Assembly (NCBI GenBank): GCA_016934645.1
Contig: JAFGSL010000253.1
Span: 1 to 11,567 of the forward strand
DNA from: Anaerolineae bacterium
GTDB taxonomy: Bacteria; Chloroflexota; Anaerolineae; B4-G1; SLSP01
Length of the DNA: 11,567 nt
Reading direction: 5' to 3'
A program made the translations under genes and the position numbers. The notes beneath the pieces were generated by a model. It did not search any database. It saw nothing but the letters and a program-made list of their open reading frames with translations, and was not told the DNA's origin. Positions within the stretch are counted from its first letter, which is position 1, and each line of letters begins with the position of its first letter. Below, piece by piece: positions 1-8,452 of this stretch.

Positions 1-3000
1 CCGATGTTGCTAATCTGCCCAATGTTACTAATCTGCCCGATGTTGCTGATTTGCCCGATGTCGCGCAACAAGCCGGTTTCTTCGTCCACTTCTGGGGCGA
101 AGAGGTACAGGTCGTAGTCTGCTTGCAGTTCGTTCAGCGTTACAGTCAACGTCGAGCCGGGTTCCGGGATGAGCAGCTTGTACCAGTTCGCCGCTTGTGT
201 GATCACCGTGCTGCCTGTGATAGGGGTGTCCGCGACGATCGGCATCGCTGTGTCGCGCGTGGTGCCATGCATATATTCGTCGGCGCCTAAGTCTGGGGCT
301 ATATCCTCGCGGCGGCTTTGGCCGTCAATATCGGTGGCAATGTCCGTATCGATACCGTGATCAATCGCCGCCGAGTCTTGCGTCAGGTGATAACCATCGG
401 CAGCGAAAGCCGGATCACCGGTGAACTGGTTTTCTGCAAAGACCGTCGCGGTGACACCTTGAGAAAGGGTGATGGGGGTATTGGCATCCCAGAGTACGCT
501 GTTGAGGGTGAGTGTGCTTCCACTGGTGACGCTGATGCCTATGGTGTGGCTGACCAATAGTGTATTCGTGATATAGGCTGTGCTGTATGACGTTCCATCA
601 TTGGTTATGTAAATCCCAGCATCGTTACTAGGATGACCAGAAAGGCGATTGTCCATAATTGTATTGTGTTGTGCATACAGCGAAGCGGCACTTAGATATA
701 TACCGCTACCTGAATTGTTGGCCTGGTTTCTAGCACACACGTTATTGATAAGGGTGACATGGCTGTTCCAACGGATGTATATCCCACCGCCTGTGTCGGC
801 GCTGCTGTTACCAGTTATGATGTTTCGTTCTAATAATGCACTACTATAGGTATAGAGAGCTAAACCACCTCCATGACTACCGGCCGTGTTGCCGCTGATA
901 ATGTTGTCCGTAATGAAGGCCCCACCATAATAAGTCTCTATACCACCGCCTTCGTAAGAGGAGATATTACCAATAATGGTGTTTTTCCTTATGGTCGCTG
1001 TGTAACCGTAGAGCCATATCCCGCTATTTTGATTGTTGCTGATGATGTTCTCATTTAGAGTCGTGTTACCAAACCAGATGGCTACACCCCCACCAAAGCC
1101 GTCACCATTCTCAGTGATAAGGTTGTCGCTTAGTATGGCCGCGCTTCTATTCAGATAAACGCCACCTCCAAAACCGGAAGAGGCAGTTGTATTGTTGAAG
1201 ATTTGATTGTTAGTGATCAATGCAGTTGCCGTGATGATGTACATTCCACCACCGGCATCTCGCCCGAACCATGAATCACCACCGAGTCCTAAGGCATTCC
1301 CTCCCGTAACTCTCAAACCCGCTATCGTTGGGCTGATATCACCCGTGATATAGAACACGCGCCCCTGTCCCTGTGCGTTCAACGTGGTGGGATTGGCGAT
1401 GGGATCGGGTGTTGTCCAGTTTGTCGTCGTGTAGCCACCTTGAATCGTCACCGTCTTACTGATGTAGACAATCTGTGAGAGGCCGCCACGGCCGTTGACG
1501 CCAGTATAGTCGCCCGCAGCAACTTTGATCACATCGCCGGATTGTGCGGCGTCTACCGCAGCCTGTATGGAGGTGTAGGGGCATCCGCTGGGGCAGACAC
1601 GCAGGTCGCTGACGTTAGGGGAGCGACCCACCGCATATTTAAGATCGCCGTTGGTGTAGTCGTAGTAGCTGATGTGCGGGTAACCACTCGCATCCAGCAC
1701 CAGTGAGGTGTCCCATCCCACCCCCTCCGCGCTATCCACCGTCTGACTACCCCATGTGCTGCCCGTCCAATAAGTGTACTTCAGGGTCCGGTTAGTAATG
1801 TCAGCATAACTGATGTGAGGATTGCCGCCTGTATCCAACGTTAGCGAGGTATACCGCCCTACATCCCCCAAAGCGTCCACAGTTTGGCTAACCCACGCGC
1901 TGCCCGTCCAGTTAGCGTATTTCAGATCAAGGTTGGTTAAGTCAGAATAACTGATGTGAGGGCTACCCGCTGCATCCAATGCCAGCGAGGTAAAATAACC
2001 CACATTCCCCGCACTGTCCACTGTCTGGCTAACCCATATGCTACCTGTCCAGTAAGCGTACTTCAAGTCACCGTTGTTGTTGTCCCAATAACTGATGTGG
2101 GGATTGCCGCTCGCGTCCAATGCCAGCGAAGTGAACTGCCCCACCTGTCCCACACTGTCCACCGTCTGGCTGACCCATATGCTACCCGTCCAGTAAGCGT
2201 ACTTCAAGTCACCGTTGTCGCTGTCCCAATAACTGATGTGGGGATTGCCGCTCGCATCCAGTGCCAGCGAGGTATACCCGCCCACATACCCTTCACTATC
2301 CACTGTCTGGCTAACCCACGCGCTGCCTGTCCAGTTAGCGTACTTCAGGTCATAGTTGGTGAAATCGTAATAACTGATGTGAGGGTTGCCCGCAGCGTCC
2401 AGCGCCAGCGAGGTGTACATGCCCACATTCCCCGCGCTATCCACCATCTGGCTGATCCACGCGCTGCCCGTCCAGTTAGCATACCTTAAATCGTTGTTGG
2501 CGACGTCATGATAACTGATATGGGGGTTGCCCGCAGCGTCCAGTGCCATTGAGGTATACCAGCCCACATCACATGTACTATCCACCGTCTGGCTAACCCA
2601 CGCGCTGCCTGTCCAGTAGGCGTATTTGAGATCCGCATTGGTAGAATCGAAGTAGCTGATGTAGGGATTGCCTCCCACGTCCAATGCCAGGGAGGTATAT
2701 TGGCCTACCCACCCCACGCCGTCCACCGTCTGGCTAAGCCACGTACTACCCGTCCAGTTAGCATACTTCAGGTCATAGTTGGTCAAATCATAATAACTGA
2801 TATGGGGATTGCCCCCCGCATCTAGCACCAGTGAGGTATACTCACCCACGTACCTTTCACTATCCACTGTTTGGCTAACCCATGTGCTGCCTGTCCAGTA
2901 AGTGTACTTCAGGTCGCCGTTAGTATTGTCATAGTAACTGATGTGAGGGGCATTATCTGTCCCCAGTGCCAGCGAGGTGTGCATGCCCACCAATCCCACG

Positions 3001-3926
3001 CTGTCCACCGTCTGGCTAACCCACGTGCTGCCCGTCCAGGTGGCGTACTTGAGATCCGCATTGGTAGAATCGAAGTAGCTGATGTGGGGATTGCCGCCCG
3101 TGTCCAGCGACAGCGAGGTGTACAAGCCCACATCCCCTACACTGTCCACTGTCTGGTTATTCCATGTGCTGCCCGTCCAGGCAGCGTACTTGAGATTCAT
3201 ATTGGTAGAATCGAAGTAGCTGATGTGGGGATTGCCATCTGTATCCAATGCCAGGGAGGTATAATAGCCCACAGATCCCGCGCTATCCACAGTCTGGATC
3301 ACCCAGGCACTGCCCGTCCAGTAAGCGTACTTGAGGTCGACGTTGGTCGCATCATAATAACTGATGTGGGGGTTGCCCGCTGCGTCTAGCGCTAGCGAGG
3401 CAAAGCTACCTACCCCGGGACTATCATCAACGGTCTCCAGATGCCAGGTCGCCCCATCATGCCAGGCATAATACAAGCGATCCTTTCCGTAAACGATATG
3501 GGGATGATTGTTACTATCCAAGCGCAAACTGCGATCACGCATCGCGGAAAAGGTTTTAAGACAGTCTACGCATTGGATATCCCAGGCCAGGTCTGCCGCC
3601 GTGGCCTGTTCCAGGCCGTACTCAGGCATTGCGGGGAAGACAGAGGAGTCATTCCAAGATTGGATACCTGCATCGTGGCCTTCCGGGAAAGTATCGCCGG
3701 ACTGAACGCCTGACGGCATCAAATGCGTGTAGCCCCGGAGTTCGTTTCCGCCCGGCGCACCGCGGACCGGTGGAACAGTCCGCGCGACGCTCGCCCATAA
3801 CAGCAGCGCGAGCATCACCAGGGCTATAACCAAGCCGAAGGGCTTGGCGTAGCGCCAGAGATGCATAGGCGCATCTTGCCCATCCCCCATAGAGATATCC
3901 CCGCGCTTGTCCATCCGTGTGTTCAT
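1..3926 (-). CDS. Giant exported repeat protein (47-aa repeat array, beta-helix, PPC-like domain), 3' end outside window
   Basis: The frame is open with no stop for 1308 codons, from ATG at 3926-3924 through base 1. AAAGGAGG (3933-3940) directly abuts an upstream in-frame ATG (3930-3932) but lies 6 nt from the ATG at 3926, so the latter is the better start. Residues 1-28 are a polar cytoplasmic lead and about 30-48 (FGLVIALVMLALLLWASVA) a signal/membrane segment. About 130-765 is a chain of 47-residue repeats with consensus HISYYDxTNxDLKYAYWTGS. About 769-1180 is a Gly/Asn-rich right-handed parallel beta-helix opening with CPYTSIQAAVDAAQSGDVIKV. It ends near 1217 with DIDGQSRRED...DLGADEY, like choice-of-anchor Q domains. 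About 1225-1289 resembles a PPC-type beta domain (DYDLYLFAPE), and 1290-1308 is an IGQISN array. I infer an extracellular or surface protein for adhesion or glycan/ligand binding. No catalytic motif is visible. The gene lies 20 bp behind the cyclase gene, probably in the same operon. Confidence 0.93.
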   Translation of the reverse strand, partial: MNTRMDKRGDISMGDGQDAPMHLWRYAKPFGLVIALVMLALLLWASVARTVPPVRGAPGGNELRGYTHLMPSGVQSGDTFPEGHDAGIQSWNDSSVFPAMPEYGLEQATAADLAWDIQCVDCLKTFSAMRDRSLRLDSNNHPHIVYGKDRLYYAWHDGATWHLETVDDSPGVGSFASLALDAAGNPHISYYDATNVDLKYAYWTGSAWVIQTVDSAGSVGYYTSLALDTDGNPHISYFDSTNMNLKYAAWTGSTWNNQTVDSVGDVGLYTSLSLDTGGNPHISYFDSTNADLKYATWTGSTWVSQTVDSVGLVGMHTSLALGTDNAPHISYYDNTNGDLKYTYWTGSTWVSQTVDSERYVGEYTSLVLDAGGNPHISYYDLTNYDLKYANWTGSTWLSQTVDGVGWVGQYTSLALDVGGNPYISYFDSTNADLKYAYWTGSAWVSQTVDSTCDVGWYTSMALDAAGNPHISYHDVANNDLRYANWTGSAWISQMVDSAGNVGMYTSLALDAAGNPHISYYDFTNYDLKYANWTGSAWVSQTVDSEGYVGGYTSLALDASGNPHISYWDSDNGDLKYAYWTGSIWVSQTVDSVGQVGQFTSLALDASGNPHISYWDNNNGDLKYAYWTGSIWVSQTVDSAGNVGYFTSLALDAAGSPHISYSDLTNLDLKYANWTGSAWVSQTVDALGDVGRYTSLTLDTGGNPHISYADITNRTLKYTYWTGSTWGSQTVDSAEGVGWDTSLVLDASGYPHISYYDYTNGDLKYAVGRSPNVSDLRVCPSGCPYTSIQAAVDAAQSGDVIKVAAGDYTGVNGRGGLSQIVYISKTVTIQGGYTTTNWTTPDPIANPTTLNAQGQGRVFYITGDISPTIAGLRVTGGNALGLGGDSWFGRDAGGGMYIITATALITNNQIFNNTTASSGFGGGVYLNRSAAILSDNLITENGDGFGGGVAIWFGNTTLNENIISNNQNSGIWLYGYTATIRKNTIIGNISSYEGGGIETYYGGAFITDNIISGNTAGSHGGGLALYTYSSALLERNIITGNSSADTGGGIYIRWNSHVTLINNVCARNQANNSGSGIYLSAASLYAQHNTIMDNRLSGHPSNDAGIYITNDGTSYSTAYITNTLLVSHTIGISVTSGSTLTLNSVLWDANTPITLSQGVTATVFAENQFTGDPAFAADGYHLTQDSAAIDHGIDTDIATDIDGQSRREDIAPDLGADEYMHGTTRDTAMPIVADTPITGSTVITQAANWYKLLIPEPGSTLTVTLNELQADYDLYLFAPEVDEETGLLRDIGQISNIGQISNIGQISNI
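3..59 (-). repeat. 18-bp tandem repeat coding IGQISN hexapeptides
   Basis: Three full in-frame copies of an 18-bp unit encode IGQISN, and a further copy starts at the window edge. Copies differ mainly at synonymous positions (ATC/ATT, AGC/AGT, CAA/CAG), so the peptide is kept while the DNA drifts. The array follows DYDLYLFAPEVDEETGLLRD directly. From memory, similar Ile/Gly/Asn hexapeptide runs occur after PPC-like domains of Chloroflexota exported proteins. The array continues outside the window, so its length is unknown. Confidence 0.9.
1655..3510 (-). repeat. Array of 47-aa (141-bp) repeats inside the exported protein
   Basis: The block read on the plus strand as CTGATGT (minus strand HIS-Y) recurs at 1669, 1810, 1951, 2092, 2233, 2374, 2515, 2656, 2797, 2938, 3079, 3220 and 3361. 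A few copies vary by one base, but every interval is exactly 141 bp. A degenerate 44-residue copy (HIVYGKDRLYYAW) precedes them near 3494. In protein order there are 13 full units, the first being the degenerate one, and then a C-terminal half unit (HISYYDYTNGDLKYA). A matching N-terminal half (SLRLDSNNHP) sits before the first full unit. Each unit has strand-like hydrophobic runs (SLALD, HISYYD, LKYAYW, WVSQTVD), as in a four-stranded propeller blade. Some neighbours (2092 and 2233 units) are nearly identical, suggesting recent duplication. The propeller fold is inferred. Confidence 0.93.
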
Positions 3927-3932
3927 GGTCAT

Positions 3933-3940
3933 CCTCCTTT
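3933..3940 (-). promoter_or_regulatory. Strong ribosome binding site for the exported repeat protein
   Basis: AAAGGAGG on the minus strand lies within the 20-bp gap between the stop of the cyclase gene (3947) and the next start. It abuts ATG 3932-3930 with no spacing and stands 6 nt before ATG 3926-3924, so it decides the start at 3926. Its place in so short a gap suggests cotranscription and possible translational coupling. Confidence 0.8.
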
Positions 3941-3946
3941 TTTGCA

Positions 3947-6900
3947 CTACAAGCTACACTGTTGTACTAACTTTTCCCGCAAATCACGCGCGTGCGCCAG
4001 GTCTAGATGAGCATCCAAACGCTCGAAGACGGGAATGCACTGTTCGAGCGCTACCAGACCAGCGGCGGGTTCCACCTGCGCGGCGTAGGCCTGCGCCAGA
4101 GCCAGGCGGCTGCACGCGCTCTCGAAGGCATCGCCTAACTCGTCCAGGATCGCAGTGGCTTCGGTCAGGTGTGCCGCGGCATCTTCAAGCCGGCCCCGCG
4201 CTGTGGCGATTTCCCCGAGCACACGCAGGCAGATCCCTTCTTCGCTGCGGTTTTGTAATTCACGCGCTAAGTGCAGAGCGCGTTGGTCTTGTTCCCACGC
4301 GGCATCCAGCTCGTCCGCCAACAAGGCCGCACCGGCAAAGTAACGATACAACTCCGGCAAGAAGTCGCGGGCCTGGATTTGTTCAAAGCACGCGAGGCTG
4401 GCCTCCAGGTGCTCCCGCGCCTGCGCGACGAAACGCTCCCGGTCGCCATCCTTTTCACCCTGCTGCACCAGCGTAGCCCCCAGGTTCATGCGCAAGATAC
4501 CGAGGACATACGGTGACCCGCTAATCCGTTCCAGGTCGGCCAACGCCTCCTGGTAGTAGGTCAGCGCTTCATCAAGCCGTCCTTGATTTTTCGCGATCCC
4601 CCCCAGATTGTTGTTGGTGATGACATGGTTGTAGACATCCCCCAATTCATCGAAGATCTCCCGCGCCGCGCGATAATGCTGGTCGGCTTTACGCCACCGG
4701 CTCGTGTTGAAACAGGCGTTGGCGATCAGATTATGCGACGTAGCCTGCCCACGCATATCCCCTGCGCGGTTGTAGAGTGCGAAGGCTTGCTCAAAATGCG
4801 CGATAGCCTGCGCGTTATCGTCACGCAAGCGAACAACGCCCAGTCCATTGTGCGCGCGGGCCAACACGGTCACCGCATCCAACCGCTGCGCGATATCCAA
4901 AGCTTCTTGAAAAAAAGCCTGAGCCTGTCCATAATCGCCCTGGCGGGTACGGATCAGCCCGGCAATAAGGCGCAGTTCAGCGGCTACGGCGACCGGAGAA
5001 GCAGCCGGTGATGGCGTGAGTATCGCCAGGCCACGATTGATCCATTCAAAAGACTGCGCGTATTCACCGCGGTTTTCGTATAATTCGGCCAACCAGCGAT
5101 ACACATAGACCTGGGTTACGCCGTGATTCTCAGGTGCAGCCGCGTCATTTTCTTCCGCCAATGCAAGGGCTGTATGGAGATGTTCCAATGCGTGCTCGTA
5201 CTGCCCGGTCATTGTCAACAATTCCCCCAAGTTTGTGTGCAGGGTTTGACGCTCCACCAATGTTTCAGAGGCGGGCAAATGCGCGGCGCTTTCCAACGCG
5301 CGCTCCAGGTGGTTGATGGCTTCGTGGTTGGCCAAGAGATGCCGTGCTTGTTGCCCGGCCAGCAATTGAAAACGCAAGGCCCGCCGCCAATCGTGCCCGG
5401 CGAAAGCGTGTTGCGCAACCAATGGAATGTTGCTCTCGGCGTCGCGCCGCCCGGCGGAGCGTTCTAGCTCCAGATATTCCGCAATCTTGCTGTGATACTG
5501 ACGGCGAGCACGCGCGGGCAAGCTGTGGTAACAGACCTCCTGCATCAACGCGTGCCGAAAGGTGTAGAGCAATTCCGGCGCACGTTGCGTCTCACGGATG
5601 GTCTCGTGTTGCTGCAAGCGCACCAAATGCTGGATCAACAACGTGTGATCGGCATCTGTGTCTTGCAAAGCGATGTGGGCCAGCACATCAAAGGAGAAGA
5701 CTCGCCCGATCACAGAAGCCAACTGCGCCGTCCAGCGACTCGGTTCATCGAGACGATCCAAGCGCGCCATCAGCACCTCTTGCAAAGTATCGGGGACTTT
5801 GATGGTATGCACATCGTCCTGGATATGCCATTGCCCATCCTCATCCTGAATCAGGACATGCTCATCGATCAACGCGCGCAGCACTTCTTCCACATAGAGC
5901 GGGTTGCCTTCAGTCTGCTTGAGAATCAAGTTGTAAACCTCGGCCGGCCACGACGTCATGCCCACCAGGTTGCTCAGCAATTGCCCGCTGTCCGCCGGTG
6001 TCAAAGGCACCAGCGCAATCTCGGTGCTGCAATGCGCGAACTCGCGCGTGATTTTCTCCTGAATCTGCCAACATCCTTTGGTGCGCTCAGGCCGGTAGGC
6101 CAGAAGTAAAAGCAGCGGCGCGCGATCCACCAAGGCGAGCAGATAGTCCAGCAGTGCGAGTGAGGCCTGATCCATCCAGTGGATATCCTCAAGAACCAAC
6201 ACCAAAGCACCATTGGCCGCTGCCTGGGTGGTCATCAATGTTCCAATCGCCATAAAGGTGCGGCGTTGTAAGGCTTCGGCATCAAGATAACGCACCTTGT
6301 CTGCTAATGCATTCTCAAGCCGCAAGTTGAGGAAATTCGCCAGATAAGGGAGCGTCGTTTCGAGAGCACCCGCCGAAGCGTAAGGTTCAAGTATGGCGCG
6401 CAATTTATTCCAGGCTTCGCCCTCGGCATCGTCCGGTTCAATACACAGCAACTCCTGCACGATTTCCATAAAGGGACGGTAGCTGATCGATTCGGTATAA
6501 GAAAGACAACGCCCCTCAACCCAACGCAGCGCAGGTGTCTCGCCAGAAGTCGCTGTCACCATAGCGCTGCGCATCTCGGCCACCAAGCGTGATTTGCCCA
6601 ATCCGGCTTCGCCCGTGACACACACGATCTGCCCGCGTCCTGCCGCTAAATGGCGTAGCGCCGCCGTCAACTGCTCCCACTCGCGCTGTCGTCCGACCAG
6701 CGGCGAACGCATCCCTTGCAAACCACGCACGGATTCCGGGACGACGCGCGAGCCGATCACATGAAAAATGGGTACAGGTTGGCTCTTCCCCTTCAATTCA
6801 ACCTCCCCGCGCGGCTGGACATTGAACAAAGCCTGGACTTTACGCCGAACGTCACTGCTGATCGTGATGCTGCCAGGTTCGGCCGCTCCCATCAAACGCG

Positions 6901-8452
6901 CTGCCAGGTTAACCTCGTCGCCCATAACGGTATACTCGTGCCGCCAACTCGTGCCCACATAGCCGGCAAAGACATAGCCAAAACTGATCCCGATGCGTTG
7001 GTTAAGACAGAGACTCGGGAGCATCGCCAAGTCCGGCAGTGTCCGGTTGACATCCTTGAGCGCGGCTTGCATCGCCAGCCCTGCGCGCACCGCGCGTTCG
7101 GAATCGTCTTCGTGAGCTAACGGCGCACCGAAGAAAGCTAATACTTTGTCGCCATGATCATAAAGATCAATCTTGTTGATAACGCCGCCAAAGGTATGGA
7201 CGCTCGCCCCCATGACCGTGAAATAATGGTTGAGGGCCGTGACGATGTATTCCTCACGTCCCGGCCCCAACCCATCGGCAAGGTCTCCCAGGCCACCTAC
7301 ATTGGCAAACAACACGGCGGCCAGTCGATGTTCACCTTCAAAACTGGTGATAGGTGCGTTTGCTGTCGCCAACATATCGGTCGATATTTTGTTAGACATA
7401 CGCGCTAAAAGGCCGGCGGGCAAATAAGGTGTCAGCGCATCCAAAAGTGCCACACAACGCCGCAGGTTAGCAAGTGTTGGTTCTGAAAACTGCAACAGCG
7501 GCGGATTAAGAGGGCTGGACAACATTGGTGAAGGTTCAATCTCCTCAACATTCAGATAAGGGGCATTTGGTGCGGAAGGCCTCACAATGCAAGGCGTGGT
7601 GATTGCGTTGTAGGTCGCCTGGTCCAGGAGGATTTGTCCGGCGACGGCCGCTGACTCTGCTGCCGCCGCGCGGTTCACATCCGCGCCGAAGAGAGCATAT
7701 TCCATATCCTGGGGCGTTCCCAATTGCGCAGCAAAAAAACGTCCTTTATGGATACCCGCTTTCATCCGCAGGGGAAAGACTCCCTGTGAGGTCTTGGTTT
7801 GAGCAAAAGCGCCCATCAACGCTTGCATCCCTTGCGCCGCCTGCACCGCGCGGGTTGCGCTATCCGGCTCAAGGAACAATCCCAGCAGTGCGTCACCGCC
7901 AAATTTGATCAGTTGCCCGTGATGCTCACGCAAGACAGAGAGCATCGCGCTGAAGTAGCGGTTGACAATCGTGGTGATTTCCTCTGCCCCCTCTCGCCCG
8001 ACACGACTTAGTCGTTCGGACATCGCAGTAAAGCCGCTGATGTCGGCAAAAAGCAAGGTCCCCTTGAGAAATTGCCCCCCAACTTTGCCGGGAACGGGAT
8101 CCTGAACGATCCACTCGATCAGATAGGGAGGTAAATGCGTATAGACAGTAGTCAGCAGCTTGGACAAATACTGGTTACACTGCACCAACAGATTGGCCGG
8201 AGGCGGAAAGGTTGCAAATTGTAAGGCTTCCACCAACAAGGTCGGCAAGTATGCACGGAGATGGTCAAGGTCTGCCTGAGTCAATTGTTCCAGCTTTGCA
8301 GTGGATACAGGGGTGCCGCACTTTCCACAAAAAGCAAAGCCTGGGGGGATTTCAAAGCCACAGTGCTGGCATAGTGTTTTCAAAGAAGCGCCACAATGCC
8401 CACAAAAGGCGAATCCGTCCGGATTCTCAGCTCCACAGTGGTTGCATTTCAT
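3947..8452 (-). CDS. Soluble-adenylyl-cyclase-like protein: zinc ribbons, two class III cyclase domains, AAA ATPase, TPR
   Basis: Complete 1501-residue cytoplasmic protein with no signal or membrane segment. Two zinc ribbons come first (C3/C6/C17/C20 and C28/C31/C42/C45). Cyclase domain 1 spans about 128-300, with FADISGFT (metal Asp137) and IKFGGDALL (Lys183, metal Asp187). Cyclase domain 2 spans about 373-570. There the first metal Asp is replaced (FANVGG, Asn384), but GDEVNLAARL keeps Asp512, Asn515 and Arg519. A P-loop ATPase follows: PLVGRQREWEQL at about 584, Walker A GEAGLGKS at 614-621, Walker B VLVLEDIHWMD ending at 761. Residues from about 1000 to 1495 form TPR-like helical pairs. 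The domain order matches animal soluble adenylyl cyclase (ADCY10) and similar bacterial multidomain proteins. Likely role: make cAMP (or cGMP) under control of an ATPase/TPR sensor. An alternative is a regulatory ATPase with vestigial cyclase domains. The start has only a weak Shine-Dalgarno (CGGA). First gene of a likely two-gene operon. Confidence 0.96.
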   Translation of the reverse strand: MKCNHCGAENPDGFAFCGHCGASLKTLCQHCGFEIPPGFAFCGKCGTPVSTAKLEQLTQADLDHLRAYLPTLLVEALQFATFPPPANLLVQCNQYLSKLLTTVYTHLPPYLIEWIVQDPVPGKVGGQFLKGTLLFADISGFTAMSERLSRVGREGAEEITTIVNRYFSAMLSVLREHHGQLIKFGGDALLGLFLEPDSATRAVQAAQGMQALMGAFAQTKTSQGVFPLRMKAGIHKGRFFAAQLGTPQDMEYALFGADVNRAAAAESAAVAGQILLDQATYNAITTPCIVRPSAPNAPYLNVEEIEPSPMLSSPLNPPLLQFSEPTLANLRRCVALLDALTPYLPAGLLARMSNKISTDMLATANAPITSFEGEHRLAAVLFANVGGLGDLADGLGPGREEYIVTALNHYFTVMGASVHTFGGVINKIDLYDHGDKVLAFFGAPLAHEDDSERAVRAGLAMQAALKDVNRTLPDLAMLPSLCLNQRIGISFGYVFAGYVGTSWRHEYTVMGDEVNLAARLMGAAEPGSITISSDVRRKVQALFNVQPRGEVELKGKSQPVPIFHVIGSRVVPESVRGLQGMRSPLVGRQREWEQLTAALRHLAAGRGQIVCVTGEAGLGKSRLVAEMRSAMVTATSGETPALRWVEGRCLSYTESISYRPFMEIVQELLCIEPDDAEGEAWNKLRAILEPYASAGALETTLPYLANFLNLRLENALADKVRYLDAEALQRRTFMAIGTLMTTQAAANGALVLVLEDIHWMDQASLALLDYLLALVDRAPLLLLLAYRPERTKGCWQIQEKITREFAHCSTEIALVPLTPADSGQLLSNLVGMTSWPAEVYNLILKQTEGNPLYVEEVLRALIDEHVLIQDEDGQWHIQDDVHTIKVPDTLQEVLMARLDRLDEPSRWTAQLASVIGRVFSFDVLAHIALQDTDADHTLLIQHLVRLQQHETIRETQRAPELLYTFRHALMQEVCYHSLPARARRQYHSKIAEYLELERSAGRRDAESNIPLVAQHAFAGHDWRRALRFQLLAGQQARHLLANHEAINHLERALESAAHLPASETLVERQTLHTNLGELLTMTGQYEHALEHLHTALALAEENDAAAPENHGVTQVYVYRWLAELYENRGEYAQSFEWINRGLAILTPSPAASPVAVAAELRLIAGLIRTRQGDYGQAQAFFQEALDIAQRLDAVTVLARAHNGLGVVRLRDDNAQAIAHFEQAFALYNRAGDMRGQATSHNLIANACFNTSRWRKADQHYRAAREIFDELGDVYNHVITNNNLGGIAKNQGRLDEALTYYQEALADLERISGSPYVLGILRMNLGATLVQQGEKDGDRERFVAQAREHLEASLACFEQIQARDFLPELYRYFAGAALLADELDAAWEQDQRALHLARELQNRSEEGICLRVLGEIATARGRLEDAAAHLTEATAILDELGDAFESACSRLALAQAYAAQVEPAAGLVALEQCIPVFERLDAHLDLAHARDLREKLVQQCSL

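Noticed and set aside
1669..3367. Regular repeats as a possible CRISPR array
   Set aside because: The whole 141-bp unit is homologous and coding with protein-level conservation. There are no unique spacers flanked by identical short repeats.
1956..3389. Long plus-strand open frames with repeated VQRQRGVHAHIP...RLADP segments
   Set aside because: They are antisense readings of the 141-bp repeats. The minus frame is open across the whole region with a signal peptide, a good ribosome site and protein-like repeats.
3930..3932. Upstream ATG as start of the exported repeat protein
   Set aside because: It directly abuts the GGAGG, leaving no spacing. The in-frame ATG two codons later has a 6-nt spacing.
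5492..6109. Plus-strand open frame of 205 codons within the cyclase gene, and similar smaller ones
   Set aside because: Shadow of the 1501-residue minus-strand gene, which has clear domains throughout. The shadow has no recognisable motif.
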